A DNA stretch of 64,000 nucleotides, from positions 44,848 to 108,847 of IMG/VR virus record IMGVR_UViG_3300025929_000013, one strand, 5' to 3'. This stretch comes from a virus. The notes under the pieces were generated by a model. The model was not told the origin of the DNA. It saw only the letters and a program-made list of their open reading frames with translations, and made no database searches. The position numbers and the translations under genes were made by a program. Each line of letters opens with the position of its first letter. Position 1 is the first letter of the stretch. Below, piece after piece: positions 43,120 to 52,154 of the stretch.

Positions 43120-43193
43120 GGCGGCCTCCTTCAGGCGTATAGGCGGTTGTCCTGCGCACTTCCAGGATCCGCTGTATACGTGAAGGAGTGTTA
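43120..43193 (-). promoter_or_regulatory. leader: TAACACTCC motif
   Basis: TAACAC (43188-43193) in the exact string CTAACACTCCT lies about 70 nt before the leader ATG. A TCCTG/CAGGA hairpin (about 43150-43167) follows. Confidence 0.5.
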
Positions 43194-43218
43194 GATGCTG
43201 TACATAGAGGGAGGCATG

Positions 43219-43258
43219 AAAAAGAGGGCGGCCCCCGCTCCAACAGGGACCGCCCTCT
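43219..43258 (-). terminator. Rho-independent terminator
   Basis: GC-rich stem GAGGGCGGTCCC paired with GGGGGCCGCCCTC, then TTTTT (43219-43223). Ends the head-gene transcript just before the tail transcript's TAACAC leader. Confidence 0.78.
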
Positions 43259-43315
43259 ACGCCCGGTGCGTGCCCGACAACGCCACCGTCTCCTCGGCGA
43301 TCACCCTACCAGCGT

Positions 43316-43849
43316 CTAGGACCCCAGGGCGTTCGGGTCGATCGCGTACGGCGCGAACTGCGCGTCGTCGACCAGCTCGTCCGCCTTGAGCTGGGTTCCC
43401 TCGATCTGGAGGATCAGGTCGGCGCGGCGGATCTGGCCCAGCGCCGTCATCCTCTCGATACGGAAGACCTTCTCGTCGTACACGATCCTGTCGCGCAGAT
43501 ACGCGTTGGTGCGCACGTCGGTACGGGTGAGGCCCACCCGGGCCATCTGCCGCCAGCCCGCGGTGACCGCGAGGGTGTCGTTGGTGTAGAAGCCCTGGGT
43601 TCCCCCGGCGCGGTCGTCGCCCTGAAGATGCACCACATGCAGCACCGGCACCGAGAACGGGCCGTGGAAGACGCGCCCCACGCCGGTGCCCTCGTCGTAG
43701 ACGGGGTCCTCCACCGACAGCTCGTGGTGGAAGCGGTAGTAGTCGACGCTGTCCCCGGCGACGCTCTGGTAGCCGCGCAGCCCCTTCTCGATCGAGCGCG
43801 TCTCGGCGCCGACGGTGAACCGGCCGCGCTTGAAGTCGAGGCGCCCCAT
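43316..43849 (-). CDS. head-tail connector protein
   Basis: 177 aa. ATG overlaps the previous stop (TGATG). Beta-rich with VGRVFHGPFSVPVLHVVHLQGDD and AYLRDRIVYDEKVFRIERM; position among neck genes gives the function. Confidence 0.6.
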   Translation of the reverse strand: MGRLDFKRGRFTVGAETRSIEKGLRGYQSVAGDSVDYYRFHHELSVEDPVYDEGTGVGRVFHGPFSVPVLHVVHLQGDDRAGGTQGFYTNDTLAVTAGWRQMARVGLTRTDVRTNAYLRDRIVYDEKVFRIERMTALGQIRRADLILQIEGTQLKADELVDDAQFAPYAIDPNALGS

Positions 43850-44676
43850 CACCACCACCCGCCCGCGGTGCCGGGATCGGGGATGTCGCTGGTGTCGTCG
43901 TCGCGGTGGTCGACCTCCGGCAGCAGCCGCTGCGGCAGCGAGTAGTCGTCGTACTCGCGCTCCTTGTACAGGGGGATGAGTCGGCCGGTGGTGCGCGAGA
44001 CACGGCGCAGGTTGCCCATCTCGATGCGGTAAAAACCCACGTTGAGCTGCTCGCACAGCTCTTTGTACCGGGCGGAGACCGCGTCGATCATGCTCATCAG
44101 TTGCGCGAAGCGCTGGCCGCGGTGCACCTGCGTGCCCTCGGCGGTACTGATGTCGATGTCCGAGCTGGCGTCGGTGGCCATCGCCCACAACGCGTTCACG
44201 GTCGCCAGCAGGGACAGCGGCAGCATCTCGATCTCGGGCAGCGTGGCCAGCGTCATCGGGGTCTCCACATAGTGGATGAACCCGTTGCTGTCGCGGTTGC
44301 GGGAGGTCAGGCGACGGTCCTTGCAGTGCATGAGCACCGCTTCGTCCACGAAGACTTCAAGCTCCGCGTCGCTGAACATCCCGGTCGCGGTGCCGGTGAC
44401 GATGAGGGTCGCGTTGTCCGGCAGCGGGTTGTAGGCGCCCAGCAGCAGGACGCGCCCCTCCTCTTGCAGCAGGTTGTAGTCGCGGTCCTGGACCAGGGTC
44501 GTGGTCACCCCGCCCAGGACGTAGGTGACCTGGGCCTGCGCGATCGAGGACTCGCTCAGGTCGAATTCGCCGACCTCGCCGACGCCGCCGAAGGAGTCGC
44601 GAAACGGCGTGGGAAGGTCCCCGAGCTCCGCGCGGACCCGGGCGATGACGTCCTGAAGGGGTACCGGGCCGCTCAC
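43849..44676 (-). CDS. head-tail adaptor protein
   Basis: 275 aa, GTG start. N-terminal beta domain (about 40-105) and long helical part with EVFVDEAVLMHCKDR and SARYKELCEQLN. Fits a gp6/gp15-type adaptor. Between capsid-associated and connector genes. Confidence 0.6.
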   Translation of the reverse strand: MSGPVPLQDVIARVRAELGDLPTPFRDSFGGVGEVGEFDLSESSIAQAQVTYVLGGVTTTLVQDRDYNLLQEEGRVLLLGAYNPLPDNATLIVTGTATGMFSDAELEVFVDEAVLMHCKDRRLTSRNRDSNGFIHYVETPMTLATLPEIEMLPLSLLATVNALWAMATDASSDIDISTAEGTQVHRGQRFAQLMSMIDAVSARYKELCEQLNVGFYRIEMGNLRRVSRTTGRLIPLYKEREYDDYSLPQRLLPEVDHRDDDTSDIPDPGTAGGWW

Positions 44677-44686
44677 CTAAGTCACC

Positions 44687-45127
44687 TCATGCCAGGCTCA
44701 TCGTCAAGGCGTTCGCGGCCAGCTGGAGCGAGTCGTTCTGTGCCGCGGCCCCGGGGGTGTCCAGCGTCCAGAGCATCAGGGGGATGCCGGAGGTGCCGGT
44801 GGACACGGTCACCAGGGCGCACATGGTCGCGGCCGGTCCGATGCCCAGGGCGCCGGTGAACGGGCCGAACAGCACCGGCGAGGAGTTCGCGACCTGATAC
44901 GTCCCGGAGCTCAGCGCAGCGGCGGCGAAGGTGACGCTCTGGCGTGCGTATCCGGCGGCGGACACCTCGTTGTAGGTGGGCAGCGAGGACGGGTCGGACG
45001 GGGACGCGGTCAGCAGCATCAGGTACACCGTGCGCGACGGCGCGGAGACCACCAGCGTGGTCGCCATCGAGCCGTCCAGGTAATCGAGGCAGTACGCCGC
45101 CCCGATCGGGGTGAAGTTGCCGCTCAC
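44687..45127 (-). CDS. minor structural protein
   Basis: 146 aa, GTG start. The pattern NYLDGSMATTLVVSAPSRTVYLMLLTASP...EVSAAGYARQSVTF...FGPFTG... is shared by small actinophage virion proteins sometimes called tail fibre or decoration proteins. Confidence 0.6.
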   Translation of the reverse strand: MSGNFTPIGAAYCLDYLDGSMATTLVVSAPSRTVYLMLLTASPSDPSSLPTYNEVSAAGYARQSVTFAAAALSSGTYQVANSSPVLFGPFTGALGIGPAATMCALVTVSTGTSGIPLMLWTLDTPGAAAQNDSLQLAANALTMSLA

Positions 45128-45139
45128 CGCGTCCCCCTC

Positions 45140-45385
45140 CTACTTCTGCTGCGGATGCGCGGCGGCGCGCACGAAGGCGTCCTTGGCTTCCAGGAGCTTG
45201 TGCAGCCCGGTGGTGAGCATCGGGCCGTCGAGCTTCTCGGCCATCTCGTGCGCCAGGTCGTGGACCTTCTTGGAGATCGCCGCCAGGTGCTCGGGCAGGT
45301 GGTCGAAGGAGAAGTGCCTCAGCACCTCGGCGACCGCCGGGTGGTGTTGCGGCGCGGGAGCGGCGGGCTCGGCCGGGGTGGTCAC
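45140..45385 (-). CDS. conserved phage protein
   Basis: 81 aa, GTG overlapping the previous stop. Contains HFSFDHLPEHLAAISKKVHDLAHEMAEKLDG...TGLHKLLEAKDAFVRAA, a helical protein common in actinophages near head genes; role unknown. Confidence 0.7.
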   Translation of the reverse strand: MTTPAEPAAPAPQHHPAVAEVLRHFSFDHLPEHLAAISKKVHDLAHEMAEKLDGPMLTTGLHKLLEAKDAFVRAAAHPQQK

Positions 45386-45666
45386 GACGCACCCTCCGCA
45401 TCGGTGGTGGTCTCCGATTCGAGCGGCAGGTAGAGCCCGCGCATCATGATGTTGAGGTTGCCGTTCTCCGTGTCGAGGTGGCCGTTGGCGTCGACCAGCA
45501 GGCCGCGCTTGAAGGCCGCCTTGTCCAGGTGCATGGTGATCAGGTCGATGACGGCCTCCGGCTGGGAGGTGTCGTTGCTCGCCCAGGACTGCATCGTTTT
45601 GAGCTGGCTGTCCAGCTGGCGGCGCACCTGGTCCGGAGTTCCGGCGGCGACGAGGCTGAAACTCAT
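45382..45666 (-). CDS. hypothetical protein
   Basis: 94 aa. N-terminal helix (AAGTPDQVRRQLDSQLKTMQSW) matches small phage proteins that start FSLVAAGTPDQV. Overlaps both neighbours. Confidence 0.62.
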   Translation of the reverse strand: MSFSLVAAGTPDQVRRQLDSQLKTMQSWASNDTSQPEAVIDLITMHLDKAAFKRGLLVDANGHLDTENGNLNIMMRGLYLPLESETTTDAEGAS

Positions 45667-45944
45667 GAAGGGGTGTCCTCACAGGGTTCGAAGTTCTCGG
45701 TGAAACGCGACTCGGGGAATCCCAGGCGCCGGGTGTGGGTGTCGGTGACCCACTCGCCGCCGCGCAGGACCGCGGCCTCATAGGCGTGCTCGACGATCAC
45801 GACGGGCTCCGCGCTGGTCTCGACACCCGCGGCGCCGGGCTCGGCGATCTCGACGATCGTGAACACCGAGCCGGGGGGAAGGGCGTGCTCGCCCTCGCCG
45901 AAGGGGACCAGGGAGCGTGCGTGCGCGCCGACGCTCAGTGCCAC
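45663..45944 (-). CDS. hypothetical protein
   Basis: 93 aa, beta-rich, Pro/Val-rich. Overlaps both neighbours by 4-10 nt. No recognised motif. Confidence 0.6.
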   Translation of the reverse strand: MALSVGAHARSLVPFGEGEHALPPGSVFTIVEIAEPGAAGVETSAEPVVIVEHAYEAAVLRGGEWVTDTHTRRLGFPESRFTENFEPCEDTPS

Positions 45945-46282
45945 ACGAACCCCTTGCCATCCAGGTGGTCCGCGAAGTCGGTCGCGAGCTTGTAGGTGCG
46001 TCCGGCCTCGAAGTCGTAGTGCTTGCCCGCGCCGTAGGTCACGTCCTTCATGTCTTCCTTGATGCGCACCGTGCGGTACGGCTGGCGCACCTCGACCGCG
46101 GCGCTCGGCTCGACGGCCTTGGGCGTGACGTAGTCGACGACCTCGCTCTTGACCTCGCGCGCGGCGTCCTGCGCCATCGTGATCTCGGCGGCGCGCTCGA
46201 CGGCGGCCTCGTCGCGCTCCTTGGCCAGGCGGTCCGCCTCCTTGCCCGTGAAATCCTGCGCCCGGCGCCGTTGCGTCGGCAT
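45935..46282 (-). CDS. hypothetical protein
   Basis: 115 aa. Helical charged N-terminal half (KEADRLAKERDEAAVERAAE) and a C-terminal YRTVRIKEDMKDVTYG...YDFEAGRTYKL...HLDGKGFVW unit seen in capsid-adjacent phage proteins. Confidence 0.65.
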   Translation of the reverse strand: MPTQRRRAQDFTGKEADRLAKERDEAAVERAAEITMAQDAAREVKSEVVDYVTPKAVEPSAAVEVRQPYRTVRIKEDMKDVTYGAGKHYDFEAGRTYKLATDFADHLDGKGFVWH

Positions 46283-46317
46283 GTCAGCTCCTTGTGGTTG
46301 TGCGAGTCATGGGCACG

Positions 46318-46347
46318 GCGGCGGCAGTGACTGGGACCTGCCGCCGC
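46318..46347 (-). terminator. hairpin after capsid gene
   Basis: Perfect 10-bp stem GCGGCGGCAG/CTGCCGCCGC with a 10-nt loop, 34 nt after the capsid stop. No T-run, so it may limit or protect the capsid mRNA rather than terminate fully. Confidence 0.45.
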
Positions 46348-46380
46348 ATACTCATGCAGAAAAACAGCCGAGAGATCGGG

Positions 46381-47647
46381 TCAGTTGGTGTTGACGACCA
46401 CGACGGACTGATCGGTGATCAGGCCCATACCGAGGATCGCGTACCAAGCCAGTGCATGTTCACGTCCGAAGTCCAAGACGCCGCCGTCGCGCAATTCCAC
46501 TGGTAGAGAGATCGCGTGGCCGTAGGCGTTGTCGCCGATGAACGTTGAGGAGTACACATCGACCGGAACGGTGTTCTGTGTCTTCGTGACCTGAGTCGTC
46601 TCGATGAAGATCACGTCGAACAGACGTCCCACCTCACCAAGCATGAAATTCCCCGGAGCCGCATATTTAGTGACCTCGATGAACTCGGGCGCTTCACGCA
46701 AATGGCGCGATTGGTGCGGATGGATGAATCCGACGTAAGTCTCCCCAATCCGGGGCACATTCTTCGTCGCCAGGGTCTCCGCGACGTCGCGGATGGCGGC
46801 CGGGGTGAGGTTGTACGTCCCGGTCAGTCCGTTGGTGGAGGTGCCCACGGTGCCGAAGTCGTACGGGCTCTTGTTGGTGATCGAGCCGCTGGGGTTGGAG
46901 TACCCGAACAGCAGGCTGCTGGCCGTCTGCAACGTTGATTGGGCCAGATTATCAAGGTATTGAGCCATGTTGCGGCCCAGGAGACGGCTGGCCGAGGCCA
47001 TGACGTCGTCGAAGGACGCGTTGAGCAACAGCTCGGTGACAGCCACCGCATATCCATGCTCGGCGACTGTGATCGAGAACTGCGACGCCGTGAGGGCGTT
47101 GGTCTGCATGCGAACACCCTCGACGAGCTGCGCCGCAGCGCCCAGGTTGTTGTATCGCATGAAGTTGATGGTAAGACCTGGAGATACACCCAGTTCTGTC
47201 TTCTTCACAGCGAACTGCTCGAAGCGCAGAATCGGCATGGCCTGGAAGCAAGTTGTTACCCAGCAGTTACCCACTAGGGCCAGGTCGTTTCCGCCTGGCT
47301 CTGCACCTTTTCCATCGGTGCAGATCGGACTGTATCTTCGGCTCCAGTCCCGGTCGGCTATACCGGCCTTCCGGTCCTGTTGGAGTCGCCTCGCGTGCAG
47401 TCTCTACGGCGTCCCCGGTACGGGTTCCCTCGGTATTCCCCGTGCCACGAGTCATGTTCTACGAGCGTCGGTGGGGTTCACCGATACAGCGTGGTGTTTA
47501 CTCGCCGGTCACCCGACGAGGTCCCCTGGTGTCGAGGATTTCCTTCGACCATATAGTTTGGATCGCCTGCGACAGCTGGTTGTTGGACCCGCTGTAGTTC
47601 GTCGGCGAACCCGACAAGTTGGGTGTACCCGTGATCGCATTGGCCAT
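46381..47647 (-). CDS. major capsid protein, split by a group I intron
   Basis: Two exons: 47535-47647 and 46381-47248 (326 aa spliced). Exon 1 reads MANAITGTPNLSG...TIWSKEI; exon 2 resumes LFQAMPILRFEQFAVKKTELG. The join, ATC-CT|C-TTC, is in frame and restores the WSKE-LFQAMP-FEQFA segment typical of this HK97-fold capsid family. An AGGAG lies 9 nt before the ATG at 47647. Without splicing, translation stops after 49 codons (47498). A start called at about 47274 inside the intron would be wrong. Confidence 0.92.
47249..47534 (-). ncRNA. group I self-splicing intron
   Basis: 286 nt. Exon 1 ends in U and the intron ends in G, as expected. The internal guide AGGGGA (intron nt 8-13) pairs GGGA with exon UCCU, with a U-G wobble at the splice site, and its AG pairs with the CU of exon 2 (P10). 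The P7 strands AGACTGCAC (47395-47403) and GATACAGTCC (within 47327-47338) match the group I core, and P9-type hairpins lie near the 3' end. No homing endonuclease is encoded. Confidence 0.9.
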
Positions 47648-47683
47648 GGTCGGCCGCTCCTATCTCGGGCGTGCTTGTCCAGC

Positions 47684-48466
47684 TCAGCGGTAGAGACCGC
47701 CCTGCCGGACCTGGTTGGAGGCTGCCGCGAGTAGTTGCTGCCGATGCGTCGCGTACTCCGCCATGGACATCTCGGAGATGTCTTTCGGAGTCAGCGTGCG
47801 CTGTGCCGGGTCTGTGTCCATCGGGCCGATGTTGGGGCGTCCGGTGGCGGACACCCCGCGCAGGCTGGCCTGACGCGCCTGCGCCTGTGCTCCCGAGATC
47901 GCGTCAACGATCGCGGAGGATTTGGCCGTGAGCATCGCGATCGAGGCGTCGATCTCCTCACGGGTATTGCCGGTCACCAGGTCCAGAAGCTCCGGGGCGA
48001 TCGCATCACGCGCCTCGTCGACCTTCGCCTGGGTGTACGACTTCAGCTCGTTGTACTGCCGTTCCTTGTCGAAGATCGCCCGCTCTTCCAGCCGCTGGCG
48101 CTCCATCTCCGCCATCTGGGCCTGCCAGCGCTCGGACTCCTGGCGAACGAAGTCCTTGGCGGACATCTCCGCCTCTTCCCGCGCCTTCTGCGCCGCGTCC
48201 GCGTCCGCCTTCGCCTTGGCGATCGCGTCGGCCTCGGCCTGGCGCTCGGTCTCCAGCGCCGCGAGCTTGGACTGGATCGAGTTGATCGTCTCGGACTGCT
48301 CGCTCAGGCGGCCGTAGAGCTTGTCGCGCTCGTCCTGGCGGGCCTTCTGAAGCGCCGCCTCGGTGAACATGCGCTCGGCGGCGGGGTCTGCGGACGGCGG
48401 GGGAGTGGGCACCGGCACCGGGATGGTGATGGTGCCTGCGGGGTCGGTGGTCGGATCGAGGTCCAC
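47684..48466 (-). CDS. scaffolding protein
   Basis: 260 aa. A long coiled coil (about residues 35-150, many AEADAIAKAKADADAAQK repeats), Pro-rich start and helical C-terminal part that would bind the capsid shell. Between portal and capsid genes. Confidence 0.82.
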   Translation of the reverse strand: MDLDPTTDPAGTITIPVPVPTPPPSADPAAERMFTEAALQKARQDERDKLYGRLSEQSETINSIQSKLAALETERQAEADAIAKAKADADAAQKAREEAEMSAKDFVRQESERWQAQMAEMERQRLEERAIFDKERQYNELKSYTQAKVDEARDAIAPELLDLVTGNTREEIDASIAMLTAKSSAIVDAISGAQAQARQASLRGVSATGRPNIGPMDTDPAQRTLTPKDISEMSMAEYATHRQQLLAAASNQVRQGGLYR

Positions 48467-48469
48467 GTG

Positions 48470-50167
48470 TCACGTCTCCGAAGACTTGTTGGTGTCCGGA
48501 TTTCGCCACTGGGCCAATTTCGTCCCTGCGGCGAGTGCCACGAGTTCGTCCTGTATTTTCTTCGTGTCCTCGCTCAGCCCGCCCACGCCGGGAAGGCCGG
48601 GGAGCGGAGCGGGGTCGCCGGACGCGGGGCCCGGCGGTGGTGCGGGCGGCTCTACCCCCTCTGGGGGAAGGCCGGTCATGTCGAGGATAACACTGGCTAT
48701 CTGAGCCTTTAGTAGGTCCAGTACACCCTGGTGTTTGGTCTCCTCAAGCTGCTCGTCGAAGATCTCGGCCAGTGCGTCGGCCGGGAACTCCTCGCCCAAT
48801 TCTCGCAGCGCCCCGCGCTTGGACGTGAGCCCCAGCTGCAACTTAACCATCAGCTCGTTGAGTTTGACCAGGACGTCGACCGGCAGCGGCGGCGGGAAGT
48901 CGGCGACCGTGCGGTAGACGAGGGGGTCGGTGGGGTCGAGCACGTCGGCCTGGCTGGGATCTGTCTTGAGTCCCTCGGTGTCCGGGTCGTAGTTCAGGGT
49001 CTGCGGCTCGAACAGGAACAGCGTGCGCAGGGCGAGCTCGTTGATGCGCGCGAACCCCGCGGAGTACTGGATGATCTTGCGGTGGTAGCGCAACATCATG
49101 GGCTGATATTGAATGCTGAGTGCCACGCCACTGGTGTTGCTGACCGGCTGCTCCTGGCCGAGCGCGTTCTCCGGCACGCCCGTCATCTCGTGCATCGCGG
49201 TCTTCAAAAACTGGAGGTACTGGAGCGCCCACTCCAGCTCGATGTTGTTCTCCAGGTTGTAGACCTTGGCGTCCTTGGGCAGCCCGCCCCACACCTTGCG
49301 AGGGCCCTTCTCAAGATTCGAAGCTTTGGCCCCTGAGATAATCGTCACCGGCGCCGCGTGGTAGTCGATGATCTCGCTGATGTTCGTGGCTTGCTCGTTG
49401 AGTTCCCTGTTCAGCGAGATGATGTCCGCGATGTCGGACAGCCCCCAGGGCGACCCGGGCACCTCGATATTCGTGATCGGCACGATCGGGATCTCGCCGA
49501 GCCCGTTGGGGTGCGAGTCGATCAGCTCATCGTTGATGTACTCCTCGACATACTCGTCCGTGATGATCTCAGTGTATGTATATACCTGCCGCGTGCCCTC
49601 TGTAGAGGTACCCCAAAAGCGGTATTTTAGCTTAAAACGGACAAGTCGCTCAGGATCGTGTGGATGATATTCAGGGAATGCGAAGCTCGGGTTGATCGCC
49701 AGCAGCCGCACGCGGCCGGGGTGCTGCATCCCCGCGGCGTCCGTCCACGCGGGCTCATACGCCACCTTCACGAAGACGTCCCCGCAGACCCCGGCGAGCT
49801 CGCCGATCTGCATCAGGAGCTTGTCCTTGCGGTTGTCGACCTCCCACACCCTTTTGAGCAGGGCGGGGACGATGTGCTCGGTGGCCTTGTCGCTGGCGAA
49901 GTGCACGCCGCGCGAGAAAGTGAAGGAGGTGATGAAGCGGGAGAACGCCGCCGTGTAGTTGAAGGTGAGCTGCGTTTCGCCCGATTCGCGACGATATCCC
50001 CAGTGATGTCCCAAAAACCACGCCAGATTCTGGGCATAACGGTTCAAACGTGGACCATGCACCTCAAATTCCTCGTCGGCCAATTCGACGAGTCCGAGGG
50101 GTGATATAGCAACGGTGAGATCCGACGCCGCGGCCCGCATGGAGGGGGACGGGAACGACATCGACAC
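48470..50167 (-). CDS. portal protein
   Basis: 565 aa, GTG at 50167 (ATG at 50161 also possible; GGGAGG upstream). SPP1-gp6/DUF-type portal: WFLGHHWGYRR, KVAYEPAW, DIISLNRELNEQATNISEIIDYHAAPV, LQFLKTAMHEMTGVPENALGQEQPVSNTSGVAL, typical of portal clip and stem regions. C-terminal Pro-rich tail. Confidence 0.9.
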   Translation of the reverse strand: MSMSFPSPSMRAAASDLTVAISPLGLVELADEEFEVHGPRLNRYAQNLAWFLGHHWGYRRESGETQLTFNYTAAFSRFITSFTFSRGVHFASDKATEHIVPALLKRVWEVDNRKDKLLMQIGELAGVCGDVFVKVAYEPAWTDAAGMQHPGRVRLLAINPSFAFPEYHPHDPERLVRFKLKYRFWGTSTEGTRQVYTYTEIITDEYVEEYINDELIDSHPNGLGEIPIVPITNIEVPGSPWGLSDIADIISLNRELNEQATNISEIIDYHAAPVTIISGAKASNLEKGPRKVWGGLPKDAKVYNLENNIELEWALQYLQFLKTAMHEMTGVPENALGQEQPVSNTSGVALSIQYQPMMLRYHRKIIQYSAGFARINELALRTLFLFEPQTLNYDPDTEGLKTDPSQADVLDPTDPLVYRTVADFPPPLPVDVLVKLNELMVKLQLGLTSKRGALRELGEEFPADALAEIFDEQLEETKHQGVLDLLKAQIASVILDMTGLPPEGVEPPAPPPGPASGDPAPLPGLPGVGGLSEDTKKIQDELVALAAGTKLAQWRNPDTNKSSET

Positions 50168-50233
50168 CGCTGGCCCCTCCCTTCAGTGAGTTGATCTACA
50201 CCTAGACTTACCGAGCTGTGCGCAGGAGTGTTA
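50168..50233 (-). promoter_or_regulatory. portal leader: TAACACTCC
   Basis: TAACACTCCT (50224-50233) begins with the TAA stop of the upstream gene and lies about 66 nt before the portal start. A small TCTA/TAGA hairpin follows. Confidence 0.5.
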
Positions 50234-51376
50234 GTGGCCTACTTCGCGCTGCATGTGTTTGATCAGTTCGTCGCTGCCGGTGTGGAAGAGCTCGGCGAAG
50301 TTCTTCGCGGCGCGCGCGATGTGCTCGCGGCGCTCGCGCACCGGATCGCGGTGGGCGTGGCCGGTGCGCGCCTCCTGCTCCTGCGGGTTGGCGGCGGCGT
50401 GCGCGTGGATCTTCGCGATCGCAATACGCTGCTCGCCGCCGCGTACCGCCTCGTGGGCCTGGTCGGCGCGTGCGTGCGCGGCCTGCGCCTCGTTCTCGGC
50501 CCGCGCGCTCTCCTCGGCGGTCTCGGCCCGCGCGGTCTTGGCGTGCGCGATGTGGACTTTCTCCTCGGCGAAGTGCGTCTTTTCGATGTTCGCGTGGTGG
50601 GCGACCTGCGCGCGTTGCGCGGCGACCTCCGCCAGGGCCATGCCGTGCTCGACGCTGCCCTTGCCCCGGTTCGGGTCCGCGGCGACCTCCTCGGCCTTGC
50701 GCTTGGCCGTCAGGACGTCCGCAGCCGCGGCAGCCCGCGCGACACCGGCGCGGTTGGCCAGCATCCGCGAATGCGAGGCCCTCTCCATGTGCATGGAGAC
50801 CTCGGGATTGCTGCGCCCCTCATCGACACTCGCGGCCCCGGGATGCGTCTCCAGCGTCTTGCGCAGCGCCGCCGCCTTCTGCTCGTGGACAGCCGCCGAG
50901 CGTGCGTCGCCCTCCGCGATGAGTCTGCGGTGCTGCTGCTCGTGCCACCCGGCGAGCGCGGTCATCTGCTGCGGGGTGTGCTGGACCTGCGGCTGTGGCG
51001 TCGGCGCGGCCTTTTTCGCGGCGGGCGCAGGGCCCTGATGCAGGTGCGCGTGCGCCGCGGTGTACGCCGCAGCCGCAGAGGGCGCAGGGGGAGAGGGGGC
51101 CGCGCGCTGCGCATCCGCCGGGGGGGAGGAGGCGGCTGCCTTCTTCGCAGCGCGCGGCGGCTTGGGGGCGGACGACTTCGGCCGGATCGGCACCGTAGCG
51201 CGCCGGTTCTCCGGGTCTGCCCGCGCTGCGAGCGCGTGATTCGGGCCACCCGGCAGATCGGTCACATCACCCGAATGCTTGCGAAGCTGCTCCTGGTGGT
51301 GTGCGCGCGCCTCGTCGCTCAGGCCCGGACTTGCCAGGGCGCGCCGGTGGAACGCCGCCTTCGGGTTGTCCGCCAT
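50231..51376 (-). CDS. Ala/His-rich coiled-coil protein
   Basis: 381 aa. Ala, His, Glu and Lys dominate; long coiled-coil region from about residue 130 to the end, after a Pro/Ala-rich linker. Between terminase and portal, so a virion-internal or assembly role is possible. No recognised domain. Confidence 0.65.
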   Translation of the reverse strand: MADNPKAAFHRRALASPGLSDEARAHHQEQLRKHSGDVTDLPGGPNHALAARADPENRRATVPIRPKSSAPKPPRAAKKAAASSPPADAQRAAPSPPAPSAAAAYTAAHAHLHQGPAPAAKKAAPTPQPQVQHTPQQMTALAGWHEQQHRRLIAEGDARSAAVHEQKAAALRKTLETHPGAASVDEGRSNPEVSMHMERASHSRMLANRAGVARAAAAADVLTAKRKAEEVAADPNRGKGSVEHGMALAEVAAQRAQVAHHANIEKTHFAEEKVHIAHAKTARAETAEESARAENEAQAAHARADQAHEAVRGGEQRIAIAKIHAHAAANPQEQEARTGHAHRDPVRERREHIARAAKNFAELFHTGSDELIKHMQREVGH

Positions 51377-51385
51377 GGCGATGCC

Positions 51386-51778
51386 TCAGTCGTTGATGAC
51401 TTCGGCGGCGGTGCGGTTCTGGTGGCGCCCGTTGCGGATCACCGCTTCGTACTTGACCTCCGCAATGTGCGAAGTTCCATGTGCGAACTCACCCAAGAAG
51501 CTCGGGGCGTCCGGCCACGCGGCACTGCCCAGGTGGGCGCGCTCGCGCATGGTCTCCTCCGGTGGCTTCTCATAGACATTCATGTTGTGATTCGGTCGAC
51601 CGGGAGGGGTCTTGTACCCCTGCATGGCGCCGACCGACAGCTCGCGGGGAACGTCCGTATTTGTACTGATTCCTTCCTCGAACCGCAAAACGCCGCGGCG
51701 GGAAGGGTTTGACGTTTGAACGGCCTCGTAGTGGACCGGCGAGCGCTCGTCGAACTGCGGAGCGGGAGACAAGCCCAT
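51386..51778 (-). CDS. hypothetical protein
   Basis: 130 aa from the ATG at 51778, which has AGGAGG within a hairpin. C-terminal part (SHIAEVKYEAVIRNGRHQNRTAAEVI) is basic. Function unknown. Confidence 0.65.
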   Translation of the reverse strand: MGLSPAPQFDERSPVHYEAVQTSNPSRRGVLRFEEGISTNTDVPRELSVGAMQGYKTPPGRPNHNMNVYEKPPEETMRERAHLGSAAWPDAPSFLGEFAHGTSHIAEVKYEAVIRNGRHQNRTAAEVIND

Positions 51779-51836
51779 GATGGAAACCTCCTGGTAGGTC
51801 GTTTCCAGTCTCGGGCCGGTTGCCGCGCATGTGTTA
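51779..51836 (-). promoter_or_regulatory. leader: TAACAC plus RBS-in-loop hairpin
   Basis: TAACAC (51831-51836) begins with the stop of the upstream gene. A TGGAAAC/GTTTCCA stem (51781-51787 with 51801-51807) has the AGGAGG ribosome-binding site in its loop and 3' arm. Confidence 0.5.
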
Positions 51837-52154
51837 GTCGCCGTCGTCGCGCGCGACCAGCGCGTCATGCTGCACGACCCAGATCACCGCGAGGCGCCAC
51901 AGCGTGATCGCGGACACCAGGAAGAGGCTGCCGCCGTAGTACCACGCGAACCAGGGGTAACTGACGTTGAGCCCGAACAGCAGATGCAGCGCGCTGGGCA
52001 GCAGGGCGAGCAGCAACGCCATGTCGAGCGAGGCCACCGCGCGCCCGACCGGGCTGCGCCACCACGGCGCCAGCAGGCTGTAGCCGACCAGGAAGGTCAG
52101 CGTGCTGAAAAACGCCACGATCGCGCTGACGTGATCGAAACTAACCGCGGTCAT
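51834..52154 (-). CDS. membrane protein, holin-like
   Basis: 106 aa with three hydrophobic segments (about residues 8-30, 40-62 and 66-95) and polar ends. Clustered with two further small membrane or coiled-coil genes, so a lysis or exclusion role is plausible. Confidence 0.6.
   Translation of the reverse strand: MTAVSFDHVSAIVAFFSTLTFLVGYSLLAPWWRSPVGRAVASLDMALLLALLPSALHLLFGLNVSYPWFAWYYGGSLFLVSAITLWRLAVIWVVQHDALVARDDGD

Noticed and set aside
47267-47455. Minus-strand open frame of 62 codons within the intron
   Set aside because: It lies wholly inside the group I core (P3-P9), has no ribosome-binding site and no homing endonuclease motif.
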